Shown here piece by piece: positions 1-12,683 of a stretch of 64,000 nt of DNA. Both the position numbers and the translations under genes were made by a program. The notes under the pieces were generated by a model. It searched no databases and was not told the origin of the DNA. It saw nothing but the letters and a program-made list of their open reading frames with translations. The first letter of the stretch is position 1; each line of letters begins with the position of its first letter. Source of the DNA: Acanthaster planci (Eukaryota > Echinodermata > Asteroidea > Valvatida > Acanthasteridae); the NCBI RefSeq assembly GCF_001949145.1, contig NW_019091453.1, forward strand, positions 355,019 through 419,018. The letters are read 5' to 3'.

Positions 1-1060
1 CCGGGGGGGGGGGGGAAGATGCCACCGATTATTCTGTATTCAAAAGGGCATTGTGAGGTTGTAACAATGTCAGTTGCTGTTATTTCGCACTACAAACACG
101 TCAAACCTGCAAGGCCGAGTGCGCTTACATTCCGCCCTGAATTTAAAGTAACAAGGGTATTTCTGGAGCAATTGGTGGCATCATTATAGGAGAATAGTCG
201 TCATTCTTATGACAAGCATTCAACAACTTCCGTCGACATGCTTGGAACAAAACAAACACGACGAAATCATCAACTTTGCAAAGTGCACCTTCGAAGAGAT
301 AGAGTTTAACTGAATTGGACGTCGGGCGTATCGTGATCCGCACGACTCATAAAACATGTCTTACAGTTACAACAGCAAATGCTGATGCAGTCAGGAACCA
401 GATGTGTCTGTGGGGGCGACAGCACTTTTACTGCAAGGAAAGCGGGGGCAGTGCGAGGGGCCCCTGTAATGCGGGGGGGGGGCAATTGACACGCGCTTCC
501 CCTTATTACATCGTAGGATCATTGCTCCCACGCATAAAGGCACCCTGATGATGTTGGAGTGATTTGACAGCAGTAATGAAAGACAGAGGAAATGAAAGCT
601 ATACCTGTTGAGTTCAGGATACCTCACTACAAAGTATCCTAGCAACCGTCACCTTGCCAACATTAAAACCAATGGCGAAATAATCTGGTTCTCAATTATT
701 CAAGCCACTCTGGCTTGCAAGATGGCCTGCAAAAAAAGCGTTTTCAGAAGGACTTACGAAATCAGGACCAACGCTACTTGGTTCAAAAAGCGAAAGCATT
801 ATTAAGCATCAACTGAGGATTTGTAGTGATCATGGCATCATACAGACACAACAAAATTACCACAGCCTTTAACTTGTTTACTTTTGATAAATTAAAGTAC
901 AATGTCGTTTTGTACCGACGCCAAACATCAGCTTTAAGGTGGACGCTTGGCATCAGTACTACTGCAGTGTCACGCAGATTACAAATTCACAACTTTGGAA
1001 AAAAACCTCATTAACATTTGCGTTTTTTGCGGTGTGTAGTAGTTTTAACACCAATCAACA
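1..1060. other. Non-coding stretch with two poly-G runs
   Basis: No open segment here looks like protein. The visible features are a 13-base G run at 3-15, at the very edge of the window, and a 10-base G run at 473-482. Both lie in otherwise unremarkable mixed sequence. Confidence 0.5.
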
Positions 1061-1074
1061 ACTTACAGTCTCAA

Positions 1075-1345
1075 GATCGGCGCTTAATCGTCTCAGATGT
1101 TCGATCCGAAGTCATAATAATGGGGTCACCACAACGCTCTGCGATTCGTGTCGATTCGATATTCATTAGTCCCCATTCAAGAACGCGTCACAGAACTTCA
1201 ATGACGTCACCAATTTCTCGGAACCGAGCGCACAGCGTCCGTGACCCGAAGTCCCACTGATTCAGTGTTACGTGAGCCGGGTGGCGTACGCCCTGGCCAC
1301 GAGTCATCGTCCGATTAGCATTGACGGCGTTGACCAAACGCGAGA
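1075..1345. promoter_or_regulatory. CpG-dense block with a perfect CRE-type palindrome
   Basis: By eye there are about thirty CpG dinucleotides in roughly 270 bases, far denser than the surrounding sequence. A perfect TGACGTCA palindrome, the CREB/ATF recognition sequence, lies at 1202-1209. No coding exon was found immediately next to it, so promoter or enhancer activity is inferred only. It could also be a CpG-rich fragment of an old mobile element. Confidence 0.35.
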
Positions 1346-2660
1346 CTCGCTGATGTGATTTCCAACTACCGGTTGTTGACATGATCTGGCAAAGTCGCCC
1401 TTGGAAATTTACCAATTTTCACGGGACTTGCGTTCAGAATTGAAACAGTGATGAAGCGACCAACAAGGTCAAATGCAAGTTACGAGTCAGGGAATGTGAC
1501 CAAAGCACTTGCACAGCTTAAAGAGGTTCAACTTTTGGCAGTAAACTTTTGAATTTCTGTTATAACTAGCGTTACAGTCTACTCTGTCCTCAGTGGCTTG
1601 AAAGGTGAACCAAATTCGAATTCAGACTAGTTTCAAGCAAAAAAATGTATAAATCACTAACTCGATAGGCCTATGGCCAACGGTAATTTTGATGAATTTT
1701 CAGTGATGATTTAATTGATAAATTTATAATTTCGATAACGACCAAGGAACTGTGACCATGGATGAATACCTCCCAAAATTCTTCGCTATTTGGACAACAA
1801 ATTTCAGCTGACTACTGACGGACTGCTTCACAACTTAGAGATAGCAAGTAACCGTCCCAGCTCGAAGCTGCCTTGTGTTTTTTTTTTCCGCAAAGGATTT
1901 CCCAAATCTTGCGGTTCAACCCCTCGGCCTTAACAGGACCCCTCGGCCTTAAAATGGACTGCTCCACCCGAGGTCCAAACTTGAATATCACTACATGTAC
2001 AACCATGGAGGAAGGAGGTACAACTGTGTGGGACGACACCCGAATTACGCGGCTTCGTCTAAGAATAACACATACTCCTATCCCATCCTATCCTTAGCTA
2101 TTGGCTAAAGTGTCCAACTGTTACCCATGAACGTGTGTGCCAATCTACCAGCCACAACGCGGTCGTATTTCAAGTTCACTTTTCAGGAAGCTAATGACCA
2201 AAACCCCTCAAAACACGTTCATGTAGGTGATATTGATCCCACTCCGACACTGTTTTCGTTCATACTTCAGCGCGGTCCAAGAGGAAAAACCTTTGCAGAA
2301 AGATGTGGAGTTCGCGTTGTTTGTGTGCATATTGAAACTGGTGGCGGAAGCGGGGGGAGGGGACTTTTTTCGACTGGTGGGGTCATGGCCTCCACTTTTT
2401 ACAGGTCCTATAATAATGGATCGGCCTATTAATGGGTGATGCCTGAGGATCTTATAACTGCCTCCCCCCCCAAAAAAAATTGTTCCACAGCCGTTGTATA
2501 TTTTGGAATCACTTTTGCGGGTAATTCATCAGCCCGGGTTTAGAGTAGTGGGCCACAAATTACCTGTGACTTTGAGGTCTATGGCAATAACAACAGGCAA
2601 AAATCCTACCCTAAACTACTAAAATGTTTTCAAGATGTATTTTTGCGTTGGGGAGATGTT
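1345..2660. other. Non-coding stretch
   Basis: Apart from the short direct repeat at 1919-1952 I see no supported gene, RNA or element. A TATA-like ATGTATAAA lies near 1645, but nothing downstream supports a transcription unit. Confidence 0.4.
1919..1952 (+). repeat. 15-bp direct repeat
   Basis: ACCCCTCGGCCTTAA occurs twice, at 1919-1933 and 1938-1952, separated by CAGG. It is a small local duplication with no evident function. Confidence 0.8.
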
Positions 2661-2664
2661 AATT

Positions 2665-2943
2665 TATACAACGGGTTTTGCCCTTACCCAACGTATACAC
2701 TGAAAAACAGTGTATGCTCAGTGCTTGTCCGAGAGCTTGCGAAAAAATGCACAAGCTTACTCAGGTGGGACTCGAACCCACGACCACAACCTTACTAGTC
2801 TGCACTAGTAAGCAGGAGGTCATGGGTTCGGGTCCCACCCGAGTAAGCTTGTGAATTTTTTCGCAAGCTCTCGGACAAGCACTGAGCATAAAGTGTTTAT
2901 CAGTAGGCCTATATACGTTGGGTAAGGGCAAAACCGTTATATA
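2665..2943. mobile_element. Palindromic MITE with a tRNA-like T-arm in each arm
   Basis: Two long arms (about 2665-2785 and 2819-2943) are near-perfect reverse complements, so the whole element can fold into one hairpin. The outer ends share AACGG(G)TTTTGCCCTTACC. Each arm carries a tRNA T-arm-like segment read outward from the centre: GGGTTCGGGTCCC at 2824-2836 on the plus strand and GGGTTCGAGTCCC on the minus strand. These match the RNA polymerase III B box (GGTTCRANNCC). The central loop contains a second hairpin, ACTAGT-CTGC-ACTAGT, near 2794-2809. This is a non-autonomous inverted-repeat element, perhaps born from two tRNA-derived SINE ends placed head to head. There is no A box and no full cloverleaf, so it is not a tRNA gene. 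Confidence 0.8.
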
Positions 2944-3540
2944 AATATACTTAAACTGTTCATAAAAGCTTCTCAAAATGCAAGGCTCAGTAATATTCCA
3001 CGAAAAAATTACAAACAAGCAACTCTGAATGAAAAAATTTTCAATAAACGTTTCAAAATGCTTGACTAAACCCCTGTATAAGTGATGTTCACTTTATTTG
3101 CTAAAATGCATGGTATGACTACGAGAAACAAGGTGAGACAGTGTTTATAAACATGACGTTTGAGGAATACATGTATGTCTAGCAAAAAGAGGCGGATGAT
3201 CTTCTGTGATCTAAACAAAATTTCAGTTTGCTATGGGTAATTACTGCTGAAAAATAAATGTCGATATTGAACATATTGGTTGAAAATGGAAGAACACCAA
3301 AGACAGATAACCCCTGGTATAAAAGTCTACAACAATTTGGCCCGACCACTTTATTGCTTGTCAATATAAGAGTGTTATATTTCAACTACAATTACTGAGT
3401 GCAGAAATGGCTTAACCCCACCAGTGAAAGGTCTGCATGGCCTGGCTTAGTGAAAAACCATGTGGAAATAGGAAAGTAATTCTGTCTGAATTTTGGATTT
3501 GTTTCATCCGTTGATCAGGTTTCTGAATGACCTTTTCTTT
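2944..3540. other. Non-coding stretch
   Basis: AT-rich sequence with no supported gene or repeat. Confidence 0.4.
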
Positions 3541-3547
3541 GACGTGA

Positions 3548-3800
3548 CGGAAATATCCCTGAATTTATTTGGGAAATACATCAGCAAAAATAAGCTTGGT
3601 TGAATAAAAATTTTCCTGAAAGTGTTTTGGAACTGCTTTTCCAAAATCTATGTCGTTTTTGCCTTGGTAACAGAAATTCCTCTGAAAATATTTGGGAACT
3701 GTGTCTGTAAAAACGGGTTGTCTGAGAATGTGTTTTGGGAAATGCATTTGCAACAATGAAGCTGTCCACTGATATTCCAATGAAATTGTGGGAAAACTCC
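3548..3800 (-). repeat. Decayed minisatellite, unit roughly 57-66 bp
   Basis: Four to five diverged copies of a T-rich unit containing CCTGAA...TTTGGGAA follow one another. Read on the minus strand the periodicity survives at protein level as PK-x-FQ-x-NF-like blocks (FPKHILRQ, VPKYFQRNF, VPKHFQENF, then FPK before a stop). The units vary in length, so it is an old, degenerate array. Coding function is unproven and the frame ends in a stop. Confidence 0.55.
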
Positions 3801-6800
3801 ACTTACAAATAAATGTAAAATTGACAGTGGTCCTGTCTCTAAAACTAAAGGCACTGGTTTTATCTGACAGGTCAAGGGTGCGGACCGGTGACCTGAGTTA
3901 CATGTGGGAAGGGGGTCAAATGGATACATATTCTATTTCAAATTTTGAATTCTTCTTTTTATTTCATTTGAACAGAACTGTACATGTACAATATGCAAAT
4001 CACTTTTCAACTAATACTTCAATAGTATGTTCAATATTCTCATTATTAAATCAAATTGTTTCTATGCTCTTTATGTCAGTGTACTGTTGTTTGTTTGTTG
4101 CATCTGAGTAAATTCAGGCTTTTTGAGATTTTCGGATTGAAACATTATCCTAAATCAAAAAGACAGTCTCGTCCCTCGTAGCTGTTCCCAAATCTCACCA
4201 GACCCTTTTGGTTAATGGTACCCACCACTGCCACCATATGCTACAAGGAGTCTTATGACCGTTCCAAATGCGAACATGGGTAAGTATACCGGTATCAGAT
4301 GTACAGGGGTGTCTTCCACCTGTTGCTCAAGTACGTTGTACATGTACATCTCCTGTGCCATCATGTCACGCACAGTGGACTTCTCCCACACATTCCATTG
4401 CTATGTCCAGCACATCATCTTCCAAGCCCACTCTCCTTGATTCTCCAGAATCCTGCACAATACAACAAAAGGAGAAGACAAAGATGGGTCAACATTTTTG
4501 ATCCAACCTCTCTTTACCTTATGTGTAAACCAAACGACCTCGCATTGTCAAGCTACCAAATAACTAGCAAGGTTTGTTTCCCCTCTCTTCTCTCCAATAA
4601 CTTCTTCCAGGGTGTTGACGCGCGCGCACTCATGTCCTTTCCTTGGGACTGCCAAGAAACAAACAACCTCGCCACTCAACAGTTCGGTTGATGCCATTTG
4701 GAAGGATTCTCCTGACGGTAAAAAGTGCTTAGGATGAAAGGCACATTGTGCTTAATAAAGCATGTCACTTTTCTTTCTGGTGGCTCACTTCAAGGGTAAA
4801 GAATCAGTGATTTGCTTTCTCTAAGGAGCACAGACAAAAGTGATGTAAAACCTTTAAAGTTTTGTATTTCAGTTTGAGTGTGGTTCTGTAGGCATAATGG
4901 GCAGGCCAAACAATGCATTGGTACCCAATTTACAAAGATTGTGAGTATCCAAATTTTTGACCAGGACTCTCTTTGCTAATTGTAAAAAGTGACACGTCAC
5001 AATGAAACCAAGCTGTTCTTTACCTGCAACAAAGTGTTTATAGGCAATAAAGTTTCAAAATATACATGTGCTTCTTCAAAGACCCGTTTCCTGCATGCTA
5101 TAGAAGGCTTTTGATTACAATTGACCAAATCATGATATTACTGACACTTCATGTAAGGGATCTTGAGCACACATAATGACAAATTCCTCCATACGGGGCA
5201 GCGAAAAATGAGAGAACCTGCAACTTCATGGGAGTTTTGTGTGTCATCTGTTGCAAGATTTCTTTTCCTTTTGGTCAAATGGCAAACATTGGCGGCAGTA
5301 TACCCTCTGAAGCTCTGACAGTGTGATGAGCTGTACCCCACCATCCACAACTATACCAGAGCAGCAGGCTTGCTATTATAGAAATGCACGTAGACCGTTT
5401 TCTTTCTCCAGTTGTCACAAAAGTGGACTCCACAATGGCAATATTGAATGCCCCTGAGTAGGCTTGGGCTCTACTTTGCTTGTGAAGTCACCCAGGCATG
5501 GGTACGGGCTTTTGAATGCGACATTTTTCAGTGATGACGTAAGCTCCATAAGGCCTCACATATGAATTCAGGAGGTGACAGGGGAATTTTAGTTTTATTA
5601 TTCCTCTCTTTTTTACTTCAGTAGGGGAGCAATGCTGCACCTGGTGTGTGCAATTTATTTCTGATTGAGCAGAAAGAGGGTATTTTATTTTGTAGGCTAT
5701 GAGGAACAAATCTGTTGATGAGGCAGCGGGAAATCGAAAGTACATGTATTACGAAACCCCGGGAAAGCCAGCAGTATATCTACTATCCTGCGACTACTGC
5801 GACTTGATTTATGTGAAAAGGGAAAGCTGAAAAACCCTGAGAGGTTTTTCTTGCTGAGGAAGTGTAGATATCCAGGTTATAAAGTGACAAAACAAACATT
5901 GCCAGTCTATAATTTCACAAAGTTACTACATTTCAATATCACAATCCCACTTAGAGACTTATCAAAACACTACAAACATGCTTCATTTCAGCAAAACTAC
6001 ACTGCCACAGCTCAGAAATCATGACTGAAACTGTTTTGGTTGAGCAGCAAGTTTCTGTTTATCTATGGTTTATCATGCTTACCAAACTGAGGCCCCTAGC
6101 TAAGCATAGGGTCCAGACTCTGTTTTCACCCTGGTTTTTAGCTCTTGTCTTTTTTATCCAAGTGAGTAGAAGCTAATAAACCCATGGCATCCTGTGACTT
6201 GGAACCAGAGTGTCAATGTCAAAGTTAATCCATGACATTCTAATCAACTTTGTTGATGTGGCCTGTTCAACTTAACATTGTCTGACTATCATGTCCACTT
6301 TCACATTGCCTGATTTGGAGCACCAAGGGAATCTTGGATGAAAACCATTTGAAGGAAATCAAAGCAGTGCTAGAAGTTATATGAAAGTCTAACATCTTCA
6401 TTTTCATATTATCTTCATAATAGCACTGATCCATTCCAGGGCATTCCAGCTAATAAGCACTTTGCAGCAGGCTCAACTTTCAACAAATGCTGAGCATTTT
6501 CAACTGACTATCTCACAGTCTAATTTCTGTATTATAAAAAAAAAACTCTGAACATAGCCTAGTTAAAGAGGGCAGTTCTGAAGGGGTGTAGTGGACTCTC
6601 AGAAAAAAAATTCCTTCACCTCCATATGGGGCAGGACTGTTATGAGTTGAGTACATGAAGCACAGCTTTATTTACATGTTACGACATTTCACTTCCTTTT
6701 TGCAGTAAAAGGGAGAAGCGTCGACATTTTGGATTTCATGCCAATGAAGATCTCAATATTCATGAGCCAAGCATGATGTCATTCAAGGCTTCACAGGAGT

Positions 6801-9800
6801 GTCTCCATTGCCTCTTGTACAATAAATGTACCACACTTTTCTAAATTTTCGTAGAGTAGCTTCCACTTCATATTCTTTTTTCACAATGAGCAACTTGTTT
6901 GGACAATAGTAGTGGTCAAAATTTCTTCAAACATTGGTGAGTGAATTTTGGAAGATTGATTTTTTGCACAAGCACCCTCATGCATATGTTGATGAAAGTA
7001 TTTTCTGCGAACAAACTACCACCTTTTCTTCACCTTAAATAAAAAACAAGCACATCTATAACTTATTTGTATTGTTTATTTGCATAAAACAAGTTGCGCT
7101 GAATATGCACTACATTTTCTTTAATCCGCTCCATGTTCAACTAGCTTCGATTTCATAAACAAGTCACAAAGTGACCAATCAACACATTTGTTTATTGCCA
7201 CATCCCCACAGTCATCACCTTATATCAATCAAATTTGAGAAATATCCCAAGCACTTTGCTTGGGGGTCGTCCAGAGACAAAAAAATCTGAGAGGGGAAAT
7301 TCTGGGGAAAAACTTGAGTCCAGGCCACATCACTGATGTCAAGTTAACACCACGAGGCACTAAAGACTGACTCACACTGTTTATGTGGAAGGCCAGCAAT
7401 AGGCAATACGTGCATGCACTCTCTGTATAGAGCACTAGCACTACATAACCAAGGAAACAGGATACTAACTGGTGACTAACAATCTCATGAGATTCAATTT
7501 AACCAGAAACTGTGGAGTGCTACTCTATGATCAAACAGACCCTCCAGCCTTGACCTGATTGAGCTAGCCCCTGTCACAGAGTAGTTGAGTCCAGGATGAA
7601 TGGCATTAAAATGGAAGGCAAGGCCGCTCACACAGATTAAAGGGGTGAAGTAAATGCATCGAGGGAATGTTAACAAGTAAAAAGAAAACGGCCTCAACAG
7701 CTTTTAAATTGTTATCAAAGAGAGGCAGACCTTGATGAACAGAATCCAGAGTTTATCAAAAGAATATATTTAACATTTTGGCAATGTTGTTGCAAGTTAC
7801 TTTTGCCAACAAATTAGCAGCGAAGACAACTTCACCCAAACACCTTGTAAATTTACCACTGGTATTCCTACACAGAAAGCAATAGTGGTCTGCTTCTCAC
7901 TCGTTTCCATGCCCCAAAAACTGAGAAGCATCCAGTTCAGAAAAGATTACACAACAAGGCCCAATAACTGAAAAAGTTCATTGCTTCAATTATTACGAGT
8001 ATTTTTTCCAGAGTTTACAAAACAAGTTTTAGTGAAGTATTTTCGATATACGAAGGTCAGGCTGTAAAGTGTAAGGCATAAACAGTGCCTTCAGTAGCTC
8101 ATATCATGAAAAGAACATGGTGAGAGGAAAAAAATGAAGGCAAGGCTGATTCGAATGTGGTAACAACATGTCCAGTATCCCCCCCAAAAAAAGTTTCGGG
8201 AAATGTTTCCTTGAATAGGGTGTTTTACTTTGGCATTAACAGGATGAGAAGGAAGTTTCAGTGGGAAGGGATTTAACATCGTCAGAATAAATTCAATAAT
8301 TAGAAAACAGAGTCCAAAGGAAATTCTGAAATATTCTCGGTAACAAATATCTCTTCATGAATGTAGCTGTCATTTGGGAAAAGGAAAACAATTCAGCAAA
8401 CCCTTACCAACACTAGTGCCAATTGCCAGTTAAAAATAAATTAAATGAAAACTCCTTCAAAGAAAAAGAGAACAAAAACAGAGATTCTTCAGCTGAGTTC
8501 CAAGAGAACCCCAATTTTCTGCAAAAGGGCTCCTGGATAATGCCTATTTTTGGCACAAAATTGCTACAATTATTGCCACATTTGTACTGAGGTTTAGTCT
8601 GTGGTTGTGGCACCATTGTAAGCTTTCAAGTCAAAACTGAGAACTGACATGCGGTTAGTTTGAACTGTATAGGCCAACTTCCTCTCTCGCTGTCAGGAAC
8701 AAAAGAAATTTTTTTTGAGGTTTCTGTTCCAAGCACAAAAGCAGGGTATGAACACTCTGCTGTGACATGAGGTATCACAGTAATCCAGGGACTTCTGCAA
8801 CCAAAAACAACTTTAATCTTTGATGCCTGAAAGTGTCCAAGCAGGAAAATCTAATCCAAGGAGACCATCTAGCAACTCAGAAATGAAAGGATAAGCTCCT
8901 CATTTACTTTTCTTGCAAATCTTCGTCAATGACAAGGATGTAAGCCAGAGGGATGTAGAGATTTAGTCTCAGCTAAACACTGGTCATTACAGAAAGTCCT
9001 TTTCACACTATCATTTTGCTTGGCCATATTGGAAATCAACACAGAACCCTGCAAGCAGACGTGGGTCAGATCAAACATGAAACAGTGAAGTGTCCTGTTC
9101 CCCTATACTGTTGGTTTGGATGAGGTTCAGCCATTAATTTCATTTTTTTTTTTTACGTGGGCAGAACCACTCAAACTCATGACCTGAGCTGAGTGTTACT
9201 TGTGTAAAGTACTGGGTCCCGTGGATCTCTGTTGTATTCCTGATACAGCATGAAGGGGGTTGCCAGAGTTGCAGGGTTCTACTGTGGTCCTACACTGAGA
9301 ATTTGGACAGTGTAAATTTAGGGCGTAAACTTGGGTGAAAGACCGCAGATACTCAGATAATTGGATGCTTCTTATATGTCTAAATTGTAAACTGCTCATC
9401 GATGACTTAAGTGGAAAAGTTAAGAAAAAAATTGTACCCCACCAAAAATATATTGACAGTGTACTGTTACCGTTGAAATGAATATTTCAATTTGAATTCA
9501 TTTCATGGAATTGCCTATGGGGAATATTTTGACACACAGCCATTGCTAAAGCAGAACTTAATCATTTATTATTATTTTCATAGCAGGCAGTTGGGGGAGG
9601 GGAACATTGCTTCCTCCCCACATTTGTAAAGTGTAATTTAATCCCCTCATTAAAATCTGAGAAGCATGAACGCTGAAACTATTTTTTCTCTGCCTCCCTC
9701 TTGAGAAAATGTTTGCCCATGGTAAACTGACTGATGGAGGAAGTTAGAATATCTATGTATGAGGATGCAGCAGGTGGGGGGGGGGAAATTGTAGCATGAT

Positions 9801-11486
9801 ATTCCCAGGAAAATAATCCAACAAGTTAAACTATCTAGTGTCTACCTCTATAAAGGTCAGACAAGCATGACTCTGGGCCTGCATACTTTCTGAAAACCCT
9901 TCCAACAAAATAAAACTATTAACCTAAAAACGATTGTGCGCTTTATCATAATGTTGACTCTTTAATCTAGGAATTCTGTTATCAGACACGATATACTACT
10001 ATTAGTGGCCAAAAACTCCTGCACAATATGCAAGGTGGCATTGTTTGTTCGTAAATTTAGAGGTACTCCGTTGCGGCCAAAGGTCCAACTATGGCTCATT
10101 AACTACAGGAAATCAAGCAGACCAGTGATTTTTTTTTTAAATAGTAAGAATGACAAACAAATTTATAATTGACCCTTGTTTAACGTCGTGCTATGTACTC
10201 AGATTTAATTTGTCTGATCTGCGGGCATTTCTATATGTATTTAACCTTTGAAATCAAAGAGCCACCTGTTCCCTGCTTTACATATTGTGGAGATACTGCT
10301 ACAGTTGTTGACAGCAGACCTACGTGCTAACTTTGCACGACCAACTCTATGAATTACTAGTGTGAAAAAGGGAGGTCTTGTTGAGCGGATGCATCAGGAC
10401 GTGTCTGATGACCCGAACCAGGAACTTCTTTGAGCTTTGGTCATTGGTTAAGTATTTTTGTGACTTGGTTATGCCTCTGTCAGTGTGACGTCATTGTTCT
10501 AACCGAACAAGAGTTGAAGGTTGGGGTTGGTTCAGCGCCAGTTCAAAACGGCAGAAAATAAACAATTTTTGTTTAATTGAACAAAATACATTAATTATAC
10601 ATTTCCAAATTTGTTGTTACATGCAGCAAATCAAAGAGATACTCTTTGTCTAGAATGTACACAAAGAGAGAGAGCAGCACTGGTGAGAAAAGTGCCAAAT
10701 ATTGAGCGAAAATGATGTTTATCAATAGTCTTGGCTAATTCCTTTTGCTTGCCTCTGTCAGATGATGTATTTGTTTCTGAATCTGTTTTTTTTGTAGGCC
10801 ACCCTTAAGATGTTCCTGGTCATTGTTTTGACATCACAAATACAACCAGGCATGTGTAGGGTACAGAGTTGATCATCCAATGAGTGTACCTCAATCCAAG
10901 GTGCATGCACACAGGTGCTGCCAAGTCACCAATGGCCTTCAAGGGTCCGACCTGTCTCTCTCTCTCACAGTTGAGGAGGGTGCTTGTGAATCCATTTACT
11001 CTGTGCAGGAACAAGCCAAGGCTTGTTTTTTTTTTACACAGGAAGACAACCCTTTAGTGATAGAGGAAACCTGGCCTGCCTGCACAAATTTTAATGTGCT
11101 TGGCACCGGGAGGTGCTGAGCATGAAGGACCACCTGGAAATTTTTTTTTCCTTGAATAACTCATTTATTTCTCTTTTCTCAGTTCACATTCACATGAGAC
11201 AAATGATCACCCAAATTAGTAAGTCACATTTTCCTCTCTCTTCAATATAGGTGCCATTTAGAACTAAATATCTGACTTTCACAGTTTACAATTGATAAAT
11301 ATTTTTACTAATATAATATATCCTAACCTCCACCAAAGGATGGAGGGCTGCTTGCTGTGCATCTTTGTTTGATAGATATTGAATCTAGGACACAGAAGTA
11401 TTAAATTGAGGCATTCAAAAGTAGCATTAATGTTGCCAAATAGAATACTCTGGTTATCCAAGTGTAAACTAATACTGGTTTTCTCC
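3801..11486. other. Long non-coding stretch
   Basis: About 7.7 kb without a convincing exon. Small items only: TGTACATGTACA palindromes near 3979 and 4335, a strong isolated donor-like site (GG|GTAAGTATACC) at 4276, an octamer ATGCAAAT at 3993-4000 and its reverse complement at 7078-7085, homopolymer A/T/G runs (for example G near 9776-9785), and a weak tRNA-like T-arm on the minus strand near 9165-9190. It may be intronic. Confidence 0.4.
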
Positions 11487-12316
11487 TTAAAGACCAACTC
11501 CAACTGTTTTAAAAGTTTTGAAAATAAACTCTTATTGCATTTAGTGTTTAATAAATCATATATTCATTACTAAATCGTTTCTATATTGCGTCTGTATTTT
11601 TTGTAATTTTGCCGAAACTTTTGAACGTTGTCTTTGAGTTTTATGAAAAATTTCCACAATCTGACTGCTGGTGGCGCTGTTGAGAAACGAAATTTGTATG
11701 ATGTAATACTGGAGAAAACATTGGAACTGGTATCCGTGGCACGACTGATTGTGCTATGAACGTACATGTACAGGTACATGAATATGGAGCTACATGTGTG
11801 TGCACTACGTGTCAGGGATCGATTTGTGTGCAGGTTCTACTGTGCCGCATTATCTCTTTTCGGTCAAGAGTTTGTGCTCCTATCTTTATGACTTACAATA
11901 ATGCCCAAATTGCGCATCTTGGTGGACATACTAGAAATTCTGTGAAAGAACCGGGATTGAAATTCTTCGAGTTTCCGAAGAATGAGAGCATTCTTCAAGT
12001 TTGTGCTGTCGTCCGCAGCTATGCGTGCTATGGATGCATATAGCGCGCACTGTGTGGTGTTTCCTCTCCACGGTAATGCGTCACAGAAATCAATATTCAA
12101 TATAATATTCAATAGATGCTAATGAGTCGTGACGACACATCCTTTTTACAACTGCACACTGGACTCTCAGAAAAAATAGGTGCAAAACCTGTGTTTTATT
12201 AACACAGAAATGTGTGTTGTAAGGGAAATATTGATATGTGCCAGTTCTATTAGACTTGGTTCTTCTGAATGGGATTCAATATGAGAAAAATCAAAATTGT
12301 TGGAGTTGGTCTTTAA
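11487..12316. mobile_element. TTAA-flanked DNA transposon, 822 bp, Kolobok- or piggyBac-like
   Basis: The element body (11491-12312) begins AGACCAACTCCAAC and ends with the exact reverse complement GTTGGAGTTGGTCT. It is flanked on both sides by TTAA (11487-11490 and 12313-12316), the target-site duplication used by piggyBac and Kolobok superfamilies. At this size it cannot encode a full transposase. A segment inside resembles part of a THAP DNA-binding domain (see the entry at 11756-12043). From general knowledge Kolobok transposases can carry THAP domains, which would favour Kolobok over piggyBac, whose ends usually begin CCY. The superfamily is inference; the terminal repeats and TTAA are directly visible. 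Confidence 0.8.
11756..12043 (+). pseudogene. Possible decayed THAP-domain fragment inside the TTAA element
   Basis: A 95-codon open frame sits inside the 822-bp transposon. Around 11951-11989 it reads PGLKFFEFPKNES, which resembles the FxxFPK core of THAP zinc-finger domains. The preceding residues (GGHTRNS) and following residues (ILQVCAVVRS) are roughly where THAP domains have a Cys-containing loop and a helix with a conserved tryptophan. That tryptophan is absent here, replaced near VCAV, and the C2CH cysteines cannot be assigned cleanly. If real, it is a truncated relic of a transposase N-terminus, not a working gene. The resemblance is one short motif and could be chance. Confidence 0.3.
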
Positions 12317-12683
12317 TTCAGGAAGCTAATAAGGACCAGAAACCAATTGAAAAAGTACATTGGTGAAAAGTTACTGATGTTAGTAATCTTTGAATGTAAT
12401 GTGCACCTAAGTTGAAACTTCCCTTCCAGCCTGTCTTGTCTTTGCTAATGAGCCAGTGAGCTGGGAGCTATCTCTAGTCAGACAGCACAGACTAGTGAGG
12501 ATGCTGTTATTTAAAGCTAATCATTGGTTGAAGCTGCTCTGTGCACCCACTTGTATTCTGTGAGTACATGTTACATCACCTCAGCAAGGACTTTTAACAC
12601 TGAATCAGTCTATGGGAATAAGTTTTAAAGCCTTTATTGTTGTGTTTTACGGAAAAGTACCAATTGCAACTTGCTGTTCACTA
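12317..12683. other. Non-coding stretch
   Basis: No supported gene or repeat between the TTAA element and the tandem duplication. Confidence 0.4.

Noticed and set aside
2761-2850. A tRNA gene
   Set aside because: Only T-arm-like sequences are present, once on each strand, as part of a palindrome. No A box, D-arm or acceptor stem could be assembled.
4255-4691. Overlapping plus-strand frames after a strong donor-like site at 4276
   Set aside because: The frame upstream of the donor contains stops and no acceptor is evident. The downstream frames show no protein character.
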